Both the position numbers and the translations under genes were made by a program. This document shows, one piece after another, positions 23,225 to 35,194 of a DNA stretch of 64,000 bases. Under the pieces are notes generated by a model. It saw only the letters and a list, made by a program, of their open reading frames with translations. It had not been told where the DNA came from and ran no database searches. This DNA is from Rhinopithecus roxellana (lineage: Eukaryota; Chordata; Mammalia; Primates; Cercopithecidae). Position 1 is the first letter of the stretch; every line of letters starts with the position of its first letter. The stretch lies in assembly GCF_007565055.1 (NCBI RefSeq), contig NC_044551.1:96006089-96070088 (forward strand). Reading direction: 5' to 3'.

Positions 23225-24789
23225 TTAATTGTCAGGCTAGAGCCTCACAAGCAAAATATGAGTTCTGAAGGGCTAGTGTAAAGTGACAAAGTACTTCTTG
23301 CTGTTAGTTGCAGGAGAGATAAAAGGTGAGTACCGACCCACCTCTGAGAGAGAGCCAAAATTCAAGTTGGAAAATGGTCCAGATACATCACCAAAGCAAG
23401 GAAGGCCTTAAGTGGGTATCAGAACCTGAGTGCCGAGACAAGGCACAGATCTCGGTTTCTGAAAACATGGCAAACAAAATAACCTAAATATCCTCTCACT
23501 GTCCATCATTACAAATGCTGAATAAAATATGACAAATATCTTTTTAATTAATAGCCAAGCTGCTAAGCAAGGAAGGGATAGCCCCAGGGCCAAAACCAAT
23601 AAGGGAACAGAAAGCCAGCCTGGTAACTACGACCTGATGCTGGGGTTGCTCTGTGGGAACTGGAGAGGTGGCAAGTTTTTGTAACCAGGGAATTAATGTT
23701 TTAATTGCTACACATGAACAGTAGAGAAGGTTTTGGGTCTGTCCCAGGTAAAGAATTGGAACTGAGGACCATAGGGCAGTATAGGAAAAAGAAATGCCCA
23801 TTAGCTCATGGAAATGATAAGGAAATGTCTTGTTTCTGCCTGAACCTGAAAAAGAGTGTTAAGAATTTCCCTACAATTTTTAAATTATGGTCTTGTCCTC
23901 ATGATGACTTGAGGTTCTAATTTTGCACTGTGTGACCTCAGAAACTCAAAAACCAAGAAATCAATTAAGGTTAAAAATGGTATTTTGTTTCTCTAAAAGT
24001 ATTCTTGTTGCTCTACTATTCTTCCTCCTCAGATCAATATCATCTTTTGCTTTGGGGAGAAAAAGTGGATGTAGCATAAAATAATAAAATGTAAAAGTGT
24101 TACAATATATAAATGTCCTAAGACACAGCAGACACAATTGCCTGTGAATAAAACACTCTTAATTGGAAAGGACAGATTTCTTATAGAAAAATAATTTTGC
24201 TTTGAATTCCAAAAGAAGTTTCCTTGGAAACATGTTTACAAACATTAGCCACAGAGCTTAAGGAAGAGATTAAAAACCCTACTGGCTGGGAGGAAGGCAC
24301 TTGGACAAAGGGAGGTAGCAGGGAATAAGGGAAATATAACCAAAGGCCCACGAAGGGAATTAAAACCTTAGGAGATAAGTGGCATGGGTGGTAGACACAT
24401 TCACCATGACCACCATCCCACAGATTGATCTGAGGCAGTGTTTGCAATAAGAACTGTTGATATATAAGTATTATAGTATACCACTCTTTGTGTAAAGGAC
24501 AAAATATCCAGGAACAGTTTTGCTTTGAGGTATAATTATGCTATTTCAGGTGACTCAGCTGGAGTCACCAGCTTTATTCCAATATCTTAGTTCTCTCTTA
24601 TGTCTGCCCTTTACTTACCTTCCTACCTCAACCCAGGCACCCTATGTATAAGAACCCCACCACTCTTCTTCACACTAAGCTCAGGCACAATTGCTATCAC
24701 CTCCCATTTTCATTGGTTACTCCTTTAAAAAGGTTGTAGTCTACTAAAACGTAAAGTAATTAGAAAAATTTAACAGACATTAATTCCAT
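23225..24789. other. Interval free of recognised repeats
   Basis: About 1.6 kb with no family signature. It holds a perfect inverted repeat, 'ggtgactc' (24549-24556) and 'gagtcacc' (24562-24569), enclosing a TGACTCAGC motif. Short open frames only. Confidence 0.5.
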
Positions 24790-25026
24790 GACAAAAACTA
24801 CAGAATATGGCTAAGATACAATAAAGAATATCTAAATAGATTAAGAGGTATACCATGTTCATGAATTGAAAGATTCAATATTGTTAAGATGTTCATTCAC
24901 CTCAAATTGATTTACAGATTCAACACAATCCCAGTGAAAATCTAAACAGCCGTTTTTGGAAATTAGAGATTGATGTAAAACTTATTGTAAGTTTTACATG
25001 GAAATCCAAATGACTTAGAACAGGTA

Positions 25027-25792
25027 AGAAACTATATTAGTTTGAGACCTTCCAAAAACAGATGTCAACAGATTTGATGCACAAGAGATGTATTGAAAGA
25101 ACTGCCTGTGAAAGATAAAAGGAGGTCAGGTGCAGTAGCTCATGCCTGTAATCCCAACACTTTGGGAGGCCAAGGCGGGTAGATCACCTGAAGTCAGGAG
25201 TTTGAGAACAGCCTGGCCAACATGGTGAAACCCCGTCTCTACTAAATACAAAAAGTTAGCTGGGTATGGTGGTGGACACCTGTAATCCCAGCTAATTGGG
25301 AGGCTGAGGCAGGAGAATCGCTTGAACCTGGGAGGTGGAGTTTGCAGTGAGCTGAGATAACACTATTGCACTCCAGACTGGGCAACAAGAGTGAAACTCC
25401 ATCTCAAAAAAAAAAAAAAATTAATTAATTAATTAAAGGAGAGGTAGCAGGAGCAGTCAGAGAGAGAATTTAGACCATGATACAAGTCTGACAACCGTGA
25501 AAGGAGAAAGTGAAGGAAGGACTGACTAGAAAGAGCCTGATACAAAAGTAATGTTCTGCCAGGGTGTTTTCAAGTCAAATTGCCCTTTAAAGGAATCCTG
25601 CCTTGGGCAAGATGGCCTATTTAAAATAACCCCACCATAATCAGTCATTGGCTGGGAGCAGACTGGAGAAGAGTGGCCTGGTGTGAATGCCCTGGTGGAT
25701 ATGTGGTTAGCTTCTGGAGGCTGTCAATCAGCCATACTCTTCATGGAAGATTCCCTTGAAGGACAGAGCCTGAGCAGGTCATCTCCATGGCT
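25027..25792. mobile_element. Unnamed repeat inserted in the L1M
   Basis: About 450 bases (plus an Alu) that are foreign to the L1, from 'gtaagaaactatattag' to 'ctccatggctg'. Internal phrases such as 'tgcacaagagatgtattgaaagaactgcctg' look like a dispersed mammalian LTR or DNA element, but I cannot name the family or see clear target duplications. Confidence 0.45.
25124..25434 (+). mobile_element. AluS
   Basis: Full-length Alu inside the repeat at 25027-25792. The A tail passes into (TTAA)n. Flanks 'taaaagga' and 'ttaaagga' are a likely target duplication. Confidence 0.95.
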
Positions 25793-27260
25793 GCCAAAAC
25801 AATTTTTATAAAGAAGAAAAAAGTTGAAGGACTCAGACTACCTCGTTTCATGACTTACTATAAAGCCACACTAATCAAAGAGAGTGTGGTATTCACATAA
25901 AAGCAGAAGAATAAATAAAATAGGAGAGAGCCCACTTGTAGGGTCAAATGGTTTTTGACAAGGGTTCCAAGGTAATTCAATGAAGAAAGAACAGTCTTTT
26001 CAACAAACACTACTGGAACAAGTAAACACAGTATCCATACGAGAAAAAAATGTACACCCTCCATCTTGTACCACACCTAAAGTGGGAGTACACCTGGAAA
26101 GTCACAAAAATTAATTCATGCATCTAAAACTAAAAGCTAAGGCTCTTAGATTTCCATAATATTTGGAGAAAATATTATGACTTTGGTGCAGGCAAGGATT
26201 CTTTAAGCAAGTAATAGAAATCACTAACTATAAAAAAAAATGGATAAACTGTGCTTCATTAAAATTTAAAATTTCCACTTTTTGAAAAATACCACTACAA
26301 AAATGAAAAGTCAAACCACTGGGTGAAGATATTCATAACATATACAGCTGACAAATATTTTGCCTTGAAAAAATGCAAACAACTGTTACAACTATTAATA
26401 AATAATAAGAAAACAAGGCAACTAGAAAATGCGCAAAAGATTTAAACAGACACATCACAAGTGTATATATACAAATTGTCAATAAACACATGAAAATATG
26501 TTCAATATCACTAATCATCAGAAAAATGTAAATTAAATCCACAGTGAAATGCTACTACACACTAGAATGACTACAATTAAGAAGACTGGTTGATAGCACC
26601 AAGTGCTAGCATGGGTGTAGAGCAGCTAAAACTCTTATACATTGCTGGAGGAAGTGTAAAACATCATGGTCACTTTGAAAAACAGTTTATTATGAAGTTA
26701 AACATATTTATTATACTTATCATGTATGATCGAACTCCTAGGTATTTGCTTAAGATAAAGAAAAACATATGTCCCCAAAATGACTTATACATAAACATTC
26801 ATAGCAGCTTTACTCATAATAACCAAAACCTGGAAACGACTGTCCCTCAAAAGATGAATGAATACACAAATAGTGGTATGTTTGTGCAATAGAATACAAT
26901 AAAAATAAGCAAATATGCCCTACCACATGTACGGATCTCAAAAACATTATATTAAACAAAACGACCCAGACTCAAAAGAATATATACTGTATGGTTTCGT
27001 TTATGAATTTCTACAACAGGAAAAACTAATATACAGATCAGTGGTTTGGTTGGGTGACAGGGAGGAATGATTAGCTGCATAGAGAATAAGGGACAGTTCT
27101 GGGTGAGGAAATCGACTGATTATCTGATTAAAATGGTGATTACTAGAGCGGATACATTTGTTAAAATTCATCAAACTAGACACTTCTTGTGCATTTTTAT
27201 TATATATAAATTACTTCTCAATAAAGTTGGATATATTTTTATTTTTAACAAAAGAGTGAA

Positions 27261-27412
27261 GGCCAAGCACGGTGTCTCATGCCTGTAGTCCCGGCTGCTT
27301 GGGAGGCTGAGGTGGGAAGATCACTTGAGTTTGGGAGGTTGAGGCTGCAGTGAACCATGATCACTCCACTGCTCTCAGCCTGGGTAACAGTGAGACCATG
27401 TCTCAAAAAAAA
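27261..27412 (+). mobile_element. Alu with a large internal deletion
   Basis: The Alu 5' end ('ggccaagcacggtgtctcatgcctgtag') is joined directly to right-arm sequence ('tcccggctgcttgggaggctgagg'), leaving ~150 bases. The shared 'cctgta(a/g)tccc' motif of both arms is the likely recombination point. Confidence 0.9.
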
Positions 27413-27622
27413 GCACAGAGCTCTCTATCCAAGGTGCACAGGGAGTTTGAAGTGCTGGAATCCAAGTCTGCAGCAGAGGGAAGGAGCTGCCCCAGAGTGT
27501 CCCTCTGAGAGTTCCACTTGGGAGAGGCAGCAGCCATCTACTGGCTGATGTGGAAGAAGCCACAGAGCTTGTAGCTTCTCATTTGTATTACAGTAGCATC
27601 CACGTTTACCATTGCAGTTTCC

Positions 27623-27917
27623 TTTTTTTTTTTTTTGAGACGGAGTTTCGCTCTTGATGCCCAGGGATAGAGTGCTGTGGCGTGATCACCACTCACTGCA
27701 ACCTCCACCTTCCAGTTTCAAGTGATTCTCCTGCCTCAGCCTCCCAAGTAGCTGGCATTACAGGTACCCACCACCACACCTGGCTTATTTTTTTGTATTT
27801 TTAGTAGAGACGGGGTTTCATCATGTTGGCCAGGCTGATCTCGAACTCCTGACCTTGTGATCCGCCCGCCTCGGCCTCCCAAAGTGCTGGGATTACAGGC
27901 ATAAGCCGCACCCGGCC
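27623..27917 (-). mobile_element. AluS
   Basis: Reverse-strand Alu between 'accattgcagtttcc' (27608-27622) and 'accattgtatttcc' (27919-27932), a long target duplication with few changes. Confidence 0.96.
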
Positions 27918-28779
27918 AACCATTGTATTTCCTAATATTACACCTTTATTTGATATTTTGTACTCTGATTGTAATTTTTTTTTTGAAATTTACTAAATAT
28001 TAGTTTTACCAACTTTCTAAAAAGGAACGCATTCATTCAACAAATATTAGTTGAGTATCTATTATATGCCAGTCTCCATTCTAAGAACTAGGAATACAGC
28101 AATGGGGAAAGAAAGAAAGTAATAATTATTAAAATGCTCTCTATAATGCATTAGATGATATTAAATACTAAGGAGAAAAATCAGGGAAGAATAATAAGGA
28201 ACTAGGGAGGAGGAGGCAGGGGAGGAGTCTCAAATTCATACAGGGTGCTGAGAAGTGACTCATGACGAAAGACCTGCAGGAGATGAGAAGTTGATCCAAG
28301 CAGATAACAGAGGGAAGAGCATTCCAGGCCAAGGGAAGAGCAAGGGCAAAGGCCCTGAGGTGGGAGTACACCTGGAGAGTTCAAGGACAGCAAAGGGGTC
28401 TATGTAGCTGTAGGCCGGTGAACAAGGCAGAGTTGTGGAAGACGAGGTCAGATACGAAGAGGAGAGCTAGAGGGTCATGACGAAGATTTGACATTTATTC
28501 TGAGGTGAGCTAGAGAGCTATTAAAGGGTTTGGAGAAGAGGAGGAAAATGATCCGACCAGCCCATTAACAAGAGCACAGGCCGATGTGTTAGGACTAGAC
28601 TGGAGAAGACAGGTTGAAGCAGGGAGCCCAGTCAGAGAGAAGTTGGTGCCTCGGGTCAGGATGGGAGCAGTGGATGTGGGGAGAAGTGGTTGGATTCTGA
28701 TATGAAGATAGAACCAATGATATTTGCTGGTGGGTCACACACTGGGTAGGAGAGAAAAATGTGGCCTCAAGAATGACTT

Positions 28780-29103
28780 GGCCGGGTGCAATGGTTCATG
28801 CCTGTAATCCCGGCACTTTGGGAGGCCAAGGTGGGTGGATCACCTGAGGTCAGGAGTTCAAGATCACCCTGGTCAACATGGTGAAACCCCATTTCTACTA
28901 AAAATACAAAAATTAGCTGGGCGTGGTGGCACACGCCTGTAATCCCAGCTACTAAGGAGGCTGAAGCAGGAGAATCGCTTGAACTCAGGAGGTGGAGGTT
29001 GCAGTGAGCCGAGATCACACCACTTCACTCCAGCCTGGGTAACAGAGCAAGACAGAGCAAGACTCTGTCTAAAAAAAAAAAAAAAAAAAAACAAAAACAA
29101 AAA
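28780..29103 (+). mobile_element. AluS
   Basis: Full-length Alu inside the L2. It carries a 10-base tandem duplication 'agacagagca'/'agacagagcaagac' before its A tail, probably replication slippage. Confidence 0.95.
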
Positions 29104-29208
29104 CCGAGAAATACCCAAGATTTTTTTATTTCAGTAACTACAAGGATGGAGTTGCAGTAACTAGAGGGATGGAGACTAAGATGAGGAAGACTACAAAAAG
29201 AGCAGATA

Positions 29209-29774
29209 AGACAGTGTGACGATTCCTCAAGGAATACTATTTGACCCAGCCATCCCATTTCTGGGTATATACCCAAAAGATTATAAATCATGCCGCTACA
29301 AAGACACATGCACACGTATGTTTATTGCGGCACTATTCACAATAGCAAAGACTTGGAACCAACCCAAATGTCCATCAAAGACAGACTGGATTAAGAAAAT
29401 GTGGCACATATACATCATGGAATACTATGCAGCCATAAAAAAGGATGAGTTCATGTCCTTTGTAGGGACATGGATGCAGCTGGAAACCATCATTCGCAGC
29501 AAACTATCACAAGAACAGAAAACCAAACATTGCGTGTTCTCACTCATAGGTGGGAATTGAACAATGAGAACACTTGGACACAGGAAGGGGAACATCACAC
29601 ACTGGGGCCTGCTGTGGGATGGGGGGAGGGGAGAAGGATTGAGTTAGGAGATATACCTAATGTAAATGACGAGTTAATGGGTACAGCACAACAACATGGC
29701 ACATGTATACATATGTAACAAACCTGCATGTTCTGCACATGTACCCTAGAACTTAAAGTATAATAAAAAAAAAA
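29209..29774 (+). mobile_element. L1PA 3' end, 5'-truncated
   Basis: Young primate L1 piece: ~345 bases of ORF2 and the whole 3' UTR ('ggcacatgtatacatatgtaac', 'acatgtaccctagaactt', 'agtataataaaaa'). Perfect duplications 'aaaaagagcagata' (29195-29208, 29775-29788) flank it. A short internal deletion occurs near 29232 compared with the L1PA sequence I recall. It lies in the L2. Confidence 0.95.
29216..29560 (+). pseudogene. L1 ORF2 C-terminal fragment
   Basis: Open frame of 114 codons ending at the natural ORF2 stop ('FSLIGGN'). It contains the ORF2 C-terminal strings 'FLGIYPKDYKSC' and 'MFIAALFTIAKTWNQPKCP'. The first ATG is fortuitous. Full ORF2p is ~1275 residues with endonuclease, reverse transcriptase and a C-terminal Cys-rich region. 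Here only residues after that region remain, so no activity is possible. The open frame reflects a young age, not selection. Confidence 0.93.
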
Positions 29775-29895
29775 AAAAAGAGCAGATATAGAGGGAAGAT
29801 TAGAACCTCAGTTTTGAACAGGTTACATTTGAGACAACTATTTGACTTCCAAATGGAGAGAGTGAGTAGGCAGTAGGACATTGTTATCACAGGAG

Positions 29896-30991
29896 AGGAC
29901 AGCTCCGTGCATGTTATTGGCCCTGAAGACCTGCCAGTGGGACAATATCATCAACAGTGACCTTGGTGATCCTGACCCTGTGTGGGCCTAGGCTAATGTG
30001 TAAATTTGTGACTTCGTTTTTAACAAAAAAGTTTAAAAAGTAAAAAAAAAAAAAAAAATTGGTCAGGAGCGGTGGCTCATGCTTATAATCCCAGCCCTTT
30101 GGGATTTGGTAGGCCGAGGCAGGCAGATCACCTGAGGTCAAGAATTCGAGATCAGCCTGGCCGACATGGTGAAACTCTGTCTCTACTGAAAATACAAAAA
30201 TTAGCTGGATGTGGTGGTGAGTGCCTGTAATCCCAGCTACTCAGGAGGCTGATGCTGGAGAATCACTTGAAACCGGACGCCAGAGGTTGCAGTGAGCCGA
30301 CATTGCGCCACTGCACTCCAGCCTGAGCAAAAGAGCGAAACTCTGTCTCAAAAAAAAAAACAAAAAAGTAAAAAAATTAAAATTGTAAAACTGGAAAAAC
30401 TCTTCTAGAATAAGGATATAAAGAAAAAATATTTTTGGACAGCTGTGCAATCTGTTTAAAGCTAAGTAGTTATTACAAATAAGTCTAAAAGTTTATAAAT
30501 TTAAAAAGTGACAGTAAGCTAACATTAATTTATTATTGAAGAAATAAAACCTTTTGTAACTATGGTGTAGCCTAAGTGTACAATGTTTAAAAGTCTACAG
30601 TCGTGTACAGTAAGGTCCTAGGCCTTCACATTCATTCCTCACTCACTCACTGACTCAGCCAGCACAATTTCCAGTTCTGCAAACTCCATTCATGCTCTGT
30701 ATATGTGGACCATTTTTCATCTTTTATACTGTATTTTTACTGTACCTTTTCTGTGTTTAGATACACAAATACTTACTATTGTGTTACAATTGCCTATGGT
30801 ATTCAGTACAGTAACATGCTGTACGGGTTTGTAGCCTAAGGAGCAATAGGCTATACCACATAGCCTAGGTGTATAGTAGGCTATTTCATCTAGGTTTGCG
30901 TAAGTACACTCCGTAATGTTTGCATAACAATGAAATTGCCTAACGACACATTTCCCATAATGTATCCCCATGGTTAAGCAACCCATCACTG
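29896..30991 (-). mobile_element. Tigger-type DNA transposon fragment (TcMar), with an Alu
   Basis: Sequence before the Alu ('gatcctgaccctgtgtgggcctaggctaatgtg') and after it ('cctaggccttcacattcattc', 'ctactattgtgttacaattgcc' region, 'gtagtaggctatttcatctagg', 'tatccccatggttaagcaaccc') follows a Tigger-family element to its terminus at 'cactg' (30991), which is followed by TA. Most of the transposase region is absent. Orientation is inferred. Confidence 0.78.
30061..30367 (+). mobile_element. AluS inside Tigger
   Basis: Full-length Alu with an 8-base insertion in 'tttgggatttggtaggccgagg'. 'aaaaagtaaaaaaa' occurs on both sides (near 30036 and 30364), consistent with target duplication. Confidence 0.94.
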
Positions 30992-32225
30992 TATATATAT
31001 TCTGTTGGTTCTGTTTCTACTGAGGACCCTGACTAATGCATCAAGCAAGTGCAATGAAGTGAGAGAGAAGGGACAGAGGTGTTTACAACCAACTGAAAGT
31101 GCAATTTCAGCAGGATAAGGAGGGACGTGAAAACCCAAGAGAGATCAGGTAAATTACTAGGGGTAAGCTCAGTGGATTGTGATCCCCTTGGGCTTGAAGG
31201 ATTGCTGGAGGGGGGCATTATAGGGAGTTACAAAGTCAATTGTAAACACTTTCCAATTAACATTACACCGCATTAATACTGAAACAGCTGTTTCCATTTT
31301 TCTCCAGATTTGCAAAGGTAAGATTGCTGCTACAAAAACCCAGCAGACAGCACCACTCTCCCCTCTTGGAACCCAGGCAGAAGGCAGCCTCAGAAGGTTG
31401 GGGTGGGAGGTGGGAGGGGAATGGGCTGCCTTCAGCAATAGTGACAGTGCAGATGTGGAGTAAGAAGGGCCCAGGAGAGCCACTCACACACCAGCAAGCA
31501 TTGTGGAGATCCAGAAACTTTCCCAAAGCCCTGCAAGGGCCAAGCAGTAACCGAGAATTCCATCAGGGTGCCTGCCAGGGGTCACCTGGACTGGAACAGG
31601 GGGATGCATAGGCCAGGGGTGATAGCCCAGGGATGGGAGCCAGAAGGATGTTGTGGCTGGGTATCCAGGCAGCAGGGCAGAGGCCCAGGCTCCCTGGGAG
31701 TGCCCAGTGTGCAGAGAAAGAAGAGACCAAGCATGAGGACACACAGCTCCTCCCAGGCCAGCTCAGAGCACAGGCTGCTTGAGGACAATGCCTCCATGTT
31801 CCAGAAGCTTCTCCCTGCCCCAGGGACTTCTCTGGGTGGAGAAGGATTTCTCAGGGACTTCTAATGAGAGGAGAAATCATGAAGGTGGGAAACTTTCATG
31901 AGAACTTCAAACTTTAAAATGAGTGAGAAATTTACTCAAAAGAGGCTTTTGTCTTTAAACAGAAAATACAAAATTACCTTGAGTGGCAAGATTGCTTTTC
32001 CGGGTGAAAACAGAGAATGACTGTTATGGAGATTTGTTTCCACTGAGAGGAAAGGCTCATATAACAAATTCCAGAAATCTGGTTAGCCTTCTGCATTTCT
32101 GAGTGGTGACGCTAAATTCTCATTGCTCTACATGCAAATGAAGCCATGCTATATAAAACAGCTCTTCATGTTGACAGAACTATAAAATAATATTGGAATA
32201 GGAAGAGGCCTCAGGTCATCTAATT
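30992..32225. other. Nothing certain; GC-rich middle
   Basis: 31330-31860 is GC-rich, with overlapping open frames of 60-104 codons on both strands, but no domain, splice pattern or conserved repeat that I recognise. At 32132-32158 an octamer ATGCAAAT is followed by TATATAAAA. Confidence 0.45.
32132..32158 (+). promoter_or_regulatory. Octamer plus TATA-like motif
   Basis: ATGCAAAT (32132-32139) lies 10 bases upstream of TATATAAAA (32150-32158). The pairing resembles some octamer/TATA promoters. No transcript or gene is visible downstream, so chance remains likely. Confidence 0.25.
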
Positions 32226-32439
32226 TAGTGGTTCTCAACTAAGAGTGATTTTGCCCCCCAGGAAATATTTGGCCCCACCTAGAGACGTTTTTCATTGCCA
32301 CAACTTGGGAGGTGCTGCTGGGATCTAGTGAATGGAGGCCAGGGATGCAGCTAAACATTCCCCAGTGCATAGGACAGCCCCCCTGAACAAAGAATTCTGG
32401 GGTCCCCAGTGTCAATAGTGCCAAGGTTGACAGATCCTA
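32226..32439 (+). mobile_element. MER20-type hAT-Charlie MITE
   Basis: 'agtggttctcaactaagagtg', 'ttgccccccaggaaatatttgg', 'ggaggccagggatgcagctaaacattcc', 'cataggacagcccccctgaac' and 'caatagtgccaaggttgac' follow the whole element in order. Confidence 0.82.
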
Positions 32440-32529
32440 GTCAAATCCAAAATTCTACCTGGGCACGCAGTTCTTCAGAGAACTCCCTCCTGGCTCAGCC
32501 AGCTTCGGCTTCAGAATTTCCAAGGTAAT

Positions 32530-32898
32530 ATGGAATATTATACAACCATAAAAAAATCATGAAACCATGTCCTTTGCAGAAACTTGTATGCAGCTGGAGG
32601 CCATTACATTAAGTGAATTAACACAGAAACAGAAAATAAAATACCACATGTTCTCACTTATAAGTGGGAAGTAAACAGTGGGTACATATGGACATAAAGA
32701 TGAAAACAGTAGACACAGGACTACAAAAGTGGGGAGGAAAGAAGGGGGAGAAGGATTGAAAAACTACCTATTGAGTACTATGTTCACTATTTGGCTGATG
32801 GGGTCAATAGAAGCCCAAACCCTAGCATTACACAATACACCCAGGTAACAAACCTGCACATGTACCCTCTGAATCTAAAATAATTAAAGGGAAAAAAT
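32530..32898 (+). mobile_element. L1 3' end (L1PB/L1MA age), 5'-truncated
   Basis: 'catgtcctttgcagaaacttg', 'atgttctcacttataagtggg' and 'aacctgcacatgtaccctc' mark the ORF2 end and 3' UTR. A perfect 15-base duplication 'aatttccaaggtaat' (32515-32529, 32899-32913) defines the insertion exactly. The A tail is nearly gone. Confidence 0.93.
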
Positions 32899-32992
32899 AA
32901 TTTCCAAGGTAATTTGCCCACTGACTAAGTCACGGAGGCAAGATTTTTGATTTTTTCCGAGCTCTGCCTTAGCCCAGAGTCTGTGCTGCGTC

Positions 32993-33307
32993 TTTTTTTT
33001 TTTTTGAGACGGAGTCTCGCTCTGTCTCCCAGGCTGGAGTGCAGTGGCCCGCGATCTCGGCTCACTGCAAGCTCCGCCTCCCAGGTTCACGCTATTCTCC
33101 TGCCTCAGCCTCCTGAGTAGCTGGGACTACAGGCGCCCGCCACCACGTCCGGCTAATTTTTATTTTTTATTTTTATTTTTTGTATTTTTAGTAGAGACGG
33201 GGTTTCACGGTGTTAGCCAAGATGGTCTCGATCTCCTGAGCTTGTGATCCACCCGCCTCGGCCTCCCAAAGTGCTGGGATTACAGGCGTGAGCCACCGCG
33301 CCCTGCC
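32993..33307 (-). mobile_element. AluY
   Basis: Reverse-strand AluY with few changes, between 'gagtctgtgct' (32977-32987) and 'gaatctgtgct' (33308-33318). The middle A-rich linker has grown to (TTTTTA)-type repeats near 33160-33187. Confidence 0.95.
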
Positions 33308-33574
33308 GAATCTGTGCTTCTTAAACCACTCTGTCATATTCCAACGTCAGTCAAAACAGGGACATTGCACTTGTGGTATTCTGAATGCCCAGATGGTGGG
33401 ATGTGAAGAGTTGCCCTGCAAGATCCCCTTTCCAAAACTCTCTCTCCCACTAACTTGCCACAGCACCTGCACCCCATCACTATGAAACCACCCGTGGATG
33501 ATGGCTTCCTCGCTTGAGGAGCATCCTATGAAAATGCAGGCACGCCATACAGATTTGAAAAAAATTACTCTACG

Positions 33575-33775
33575 GTACAGTCTAAGACTGATACTGCCTG
33601 TTGACCTTGGGTAAGTTACTTGACCTCCTTGTGCCTCACTGTTCTCATCTGTAAAATAGGAATAATAATTATGCCTACCTAGTGAAGGCATGAAGATTCA
33701 ATGAACGATTATACGTAAAACACCAAGAATACTGGTTGACACACAGTTGGTACAATTTGTGGTTGTTGTTAACTG
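33575..33775 (-). mobile_element. MIR
   Basis: 'ttgaccttgggtaagttacttgacctcc', 'tcatctgtaaaataggaataataat' and 'gcctacctagtgaaggc' give a strong reverse-strand MIR match. Confidence 0.85.
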
Positions 33776-34444
33776 TGTTTTCTAGCAATCATAGGGGAAA
33801 TCTGTATGGCCCTTTAAAAAACCCGGCTGAAACCCAAGCTTTAAAAAAAAATTAGTGACTACAAAAGTGCAGCTTCTGCAGTTTCTTTTCAAGTTAGACA
33901 AACTATTCAAAACTGAACAAGCATTAATAAGAAGTTGAAGAGTGGAAGGTGGTGAGTGACGGACTACTAACTTGGTTGCCAAGGAAACTCCAGGTTAGAC
34001 AAAAAGATTGTTGTGGAGGTTGACGTGGACTCAGAGAGTAACCCATGGAACTTCTTTCCTTCTTTTCCCTTAGCCATAAGAGGAAACCAAGCAAAGAGAT
34101 GAACTGGGAGTTTGAGAGCTAACCCATGGGCTTGGGAGAAAGCCTCATGTTTCAGCAGAAAGCCTGCTCCTCTCTGACAGTGCTTGGCAAGTCTAATGAG
34201 GACAGCCAAGAGGATAAGGTAGACATTGCCCTGATCAGCAGCAAACACACCCTCAGGTCAAGAAGAAGCGGAAAGCAACACATCTGGTGGAGATTGTCCG
34301 TGGGCCTTTGGACGCCTAAGTGTAAAGTGGGAGAAAAATAAATATTTCTCCTAAGAAGAAGAAAGAAAAAGAGTGTAGGATGAGCCTTAAGAAAGGGCTG
34401 TGTGAGCACCTAGATGTTGATATTTCTAGAAAATTACTTCCCTA
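33776..34444. other. Nothing recognised
   Basis: Unassigned sequence between a MIR and an old L1. An open frame of 93 codons on the minus strand has no recognisable domain. Confidence 0.4.
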
Positions 34445-35070
34445 TCATCTTACAGATTTGCTCTGGATTTTTTGTCATGGTAAAATACACATAGCATAAA
34501 ATTTACAATTTTAAAGCATGCAACTCAATGGCATTATTGCATTCAAGGTGTTGTGCAACCATCATCACTCTCTAATTCCAGAAGGTGTTCATCGCCCCGC
34601 AAAGAAGTCCCATTAGCAGTCACTATCCATCCCCCAGTTCCCTAACTACCATTAATCTATTTTCTGTCTCTACGGATTCGCCTACTCTGCATATTTCATA
34701 TAAATGGGATCACACAACACGTGGCTTGTATCTGACTTCTTTCACTCAGCGTGTTTTCCAGGTTCCTCCATGTTGTAACCTGCATTAGAACTTTAGCCTT
34801 TTTATGGCCAGATAATGTTCCATTGTATGGATATATCACATTTTCTTTTTCCATTCAGTTGTTGATGGACAATTGGGTTATTTCCACCTTTTGGCTATTG
34901 TAAAGAGTGCTGGCATAAATATTTTGTACAAGTTTCTGTTTCAACACCTCATTTTGACTCTTTTGTATATATACCTGGACTGGAATTACTGACGTGTATG
35001 GTGACTCCATTTAACTTATTGAGGAACCACAATCTATTTTCCACAGCAGCTGCAACATTGGAATTGTTAT
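34445..35070 (-). mobile_element. L1M 3' end
   Basis: Reverse-strand L1 3' UTR and late ORF2: 'ttgtgcaaccatcatcactc', 'tctgtctctacggattcgcc', 'atataaatgggatcacacaac', 'aatgttccattgtatggatat' and 'ttattgaggaaccacaatc'. Many frameshifts and stops. Confidence 0.85.
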
Positions 35071-35194
35071 GGATTTTTGCCAACTGAATTAGGAAGAAAT
35101 AGTAATACTTAGAGCTATAAGGAAGCATTGCCGTTGGTCCCTTTGCAAAGCAATCTGGCAGTGTGAGGAACGGTGTAGTTTCATAGAAAAAGGA

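Larger units (their letters stand above)
24790..27250 (+). mobile_element. L1M, 3' 1.7 kb, interrupted by another repeat
   Basis: Late ORF2 sequence ('taccatgttcatgaattgaaag', 'caacacaatcccagtg') stops after 'gacttagaacag' (~25026), resumes at 'ccaaaacaatttttat' (~25793) and continues through 'cttcattaaaatttaaaa', 'ttcatagcagctttactcat' and the 3' UTR. The reading frame has many stops, so it is a dead copy. Confidence 0.87.
28029..29895 (-). mobile_element. L2, interrupted by Alu and L1PA
   Basis: Starts with the reverse-strand L2 end 'attcattcaacaaatatta' and includes 'gaagagcattccaggcc', 'gcaaaggccctgaggtggg' and 'tggttggattctga'. It continues after the Alu (29105-29208) and after the L1PA (29789-29895: 'cagttttgaacaggttac', 'gtgagtaggcagtagg'). 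It ends against a Tigger element. Confidence 0.82.

Noticed and set aside
29216..29560. Possible functional small gene in the L1PA 3' end
   Set aside because: Sequence matches the ORF2 C-terminus up to its natural stop. Openness follows from youth of the insertion, and the catalytic domains are missing.
31263..31864. Cluster of 70-104 codon frames on both strands in a GC-rich stretch
   Set aside because: GC-rich DNA has fewer stops. The frames contradict each other in strand and phase and show no protein family.
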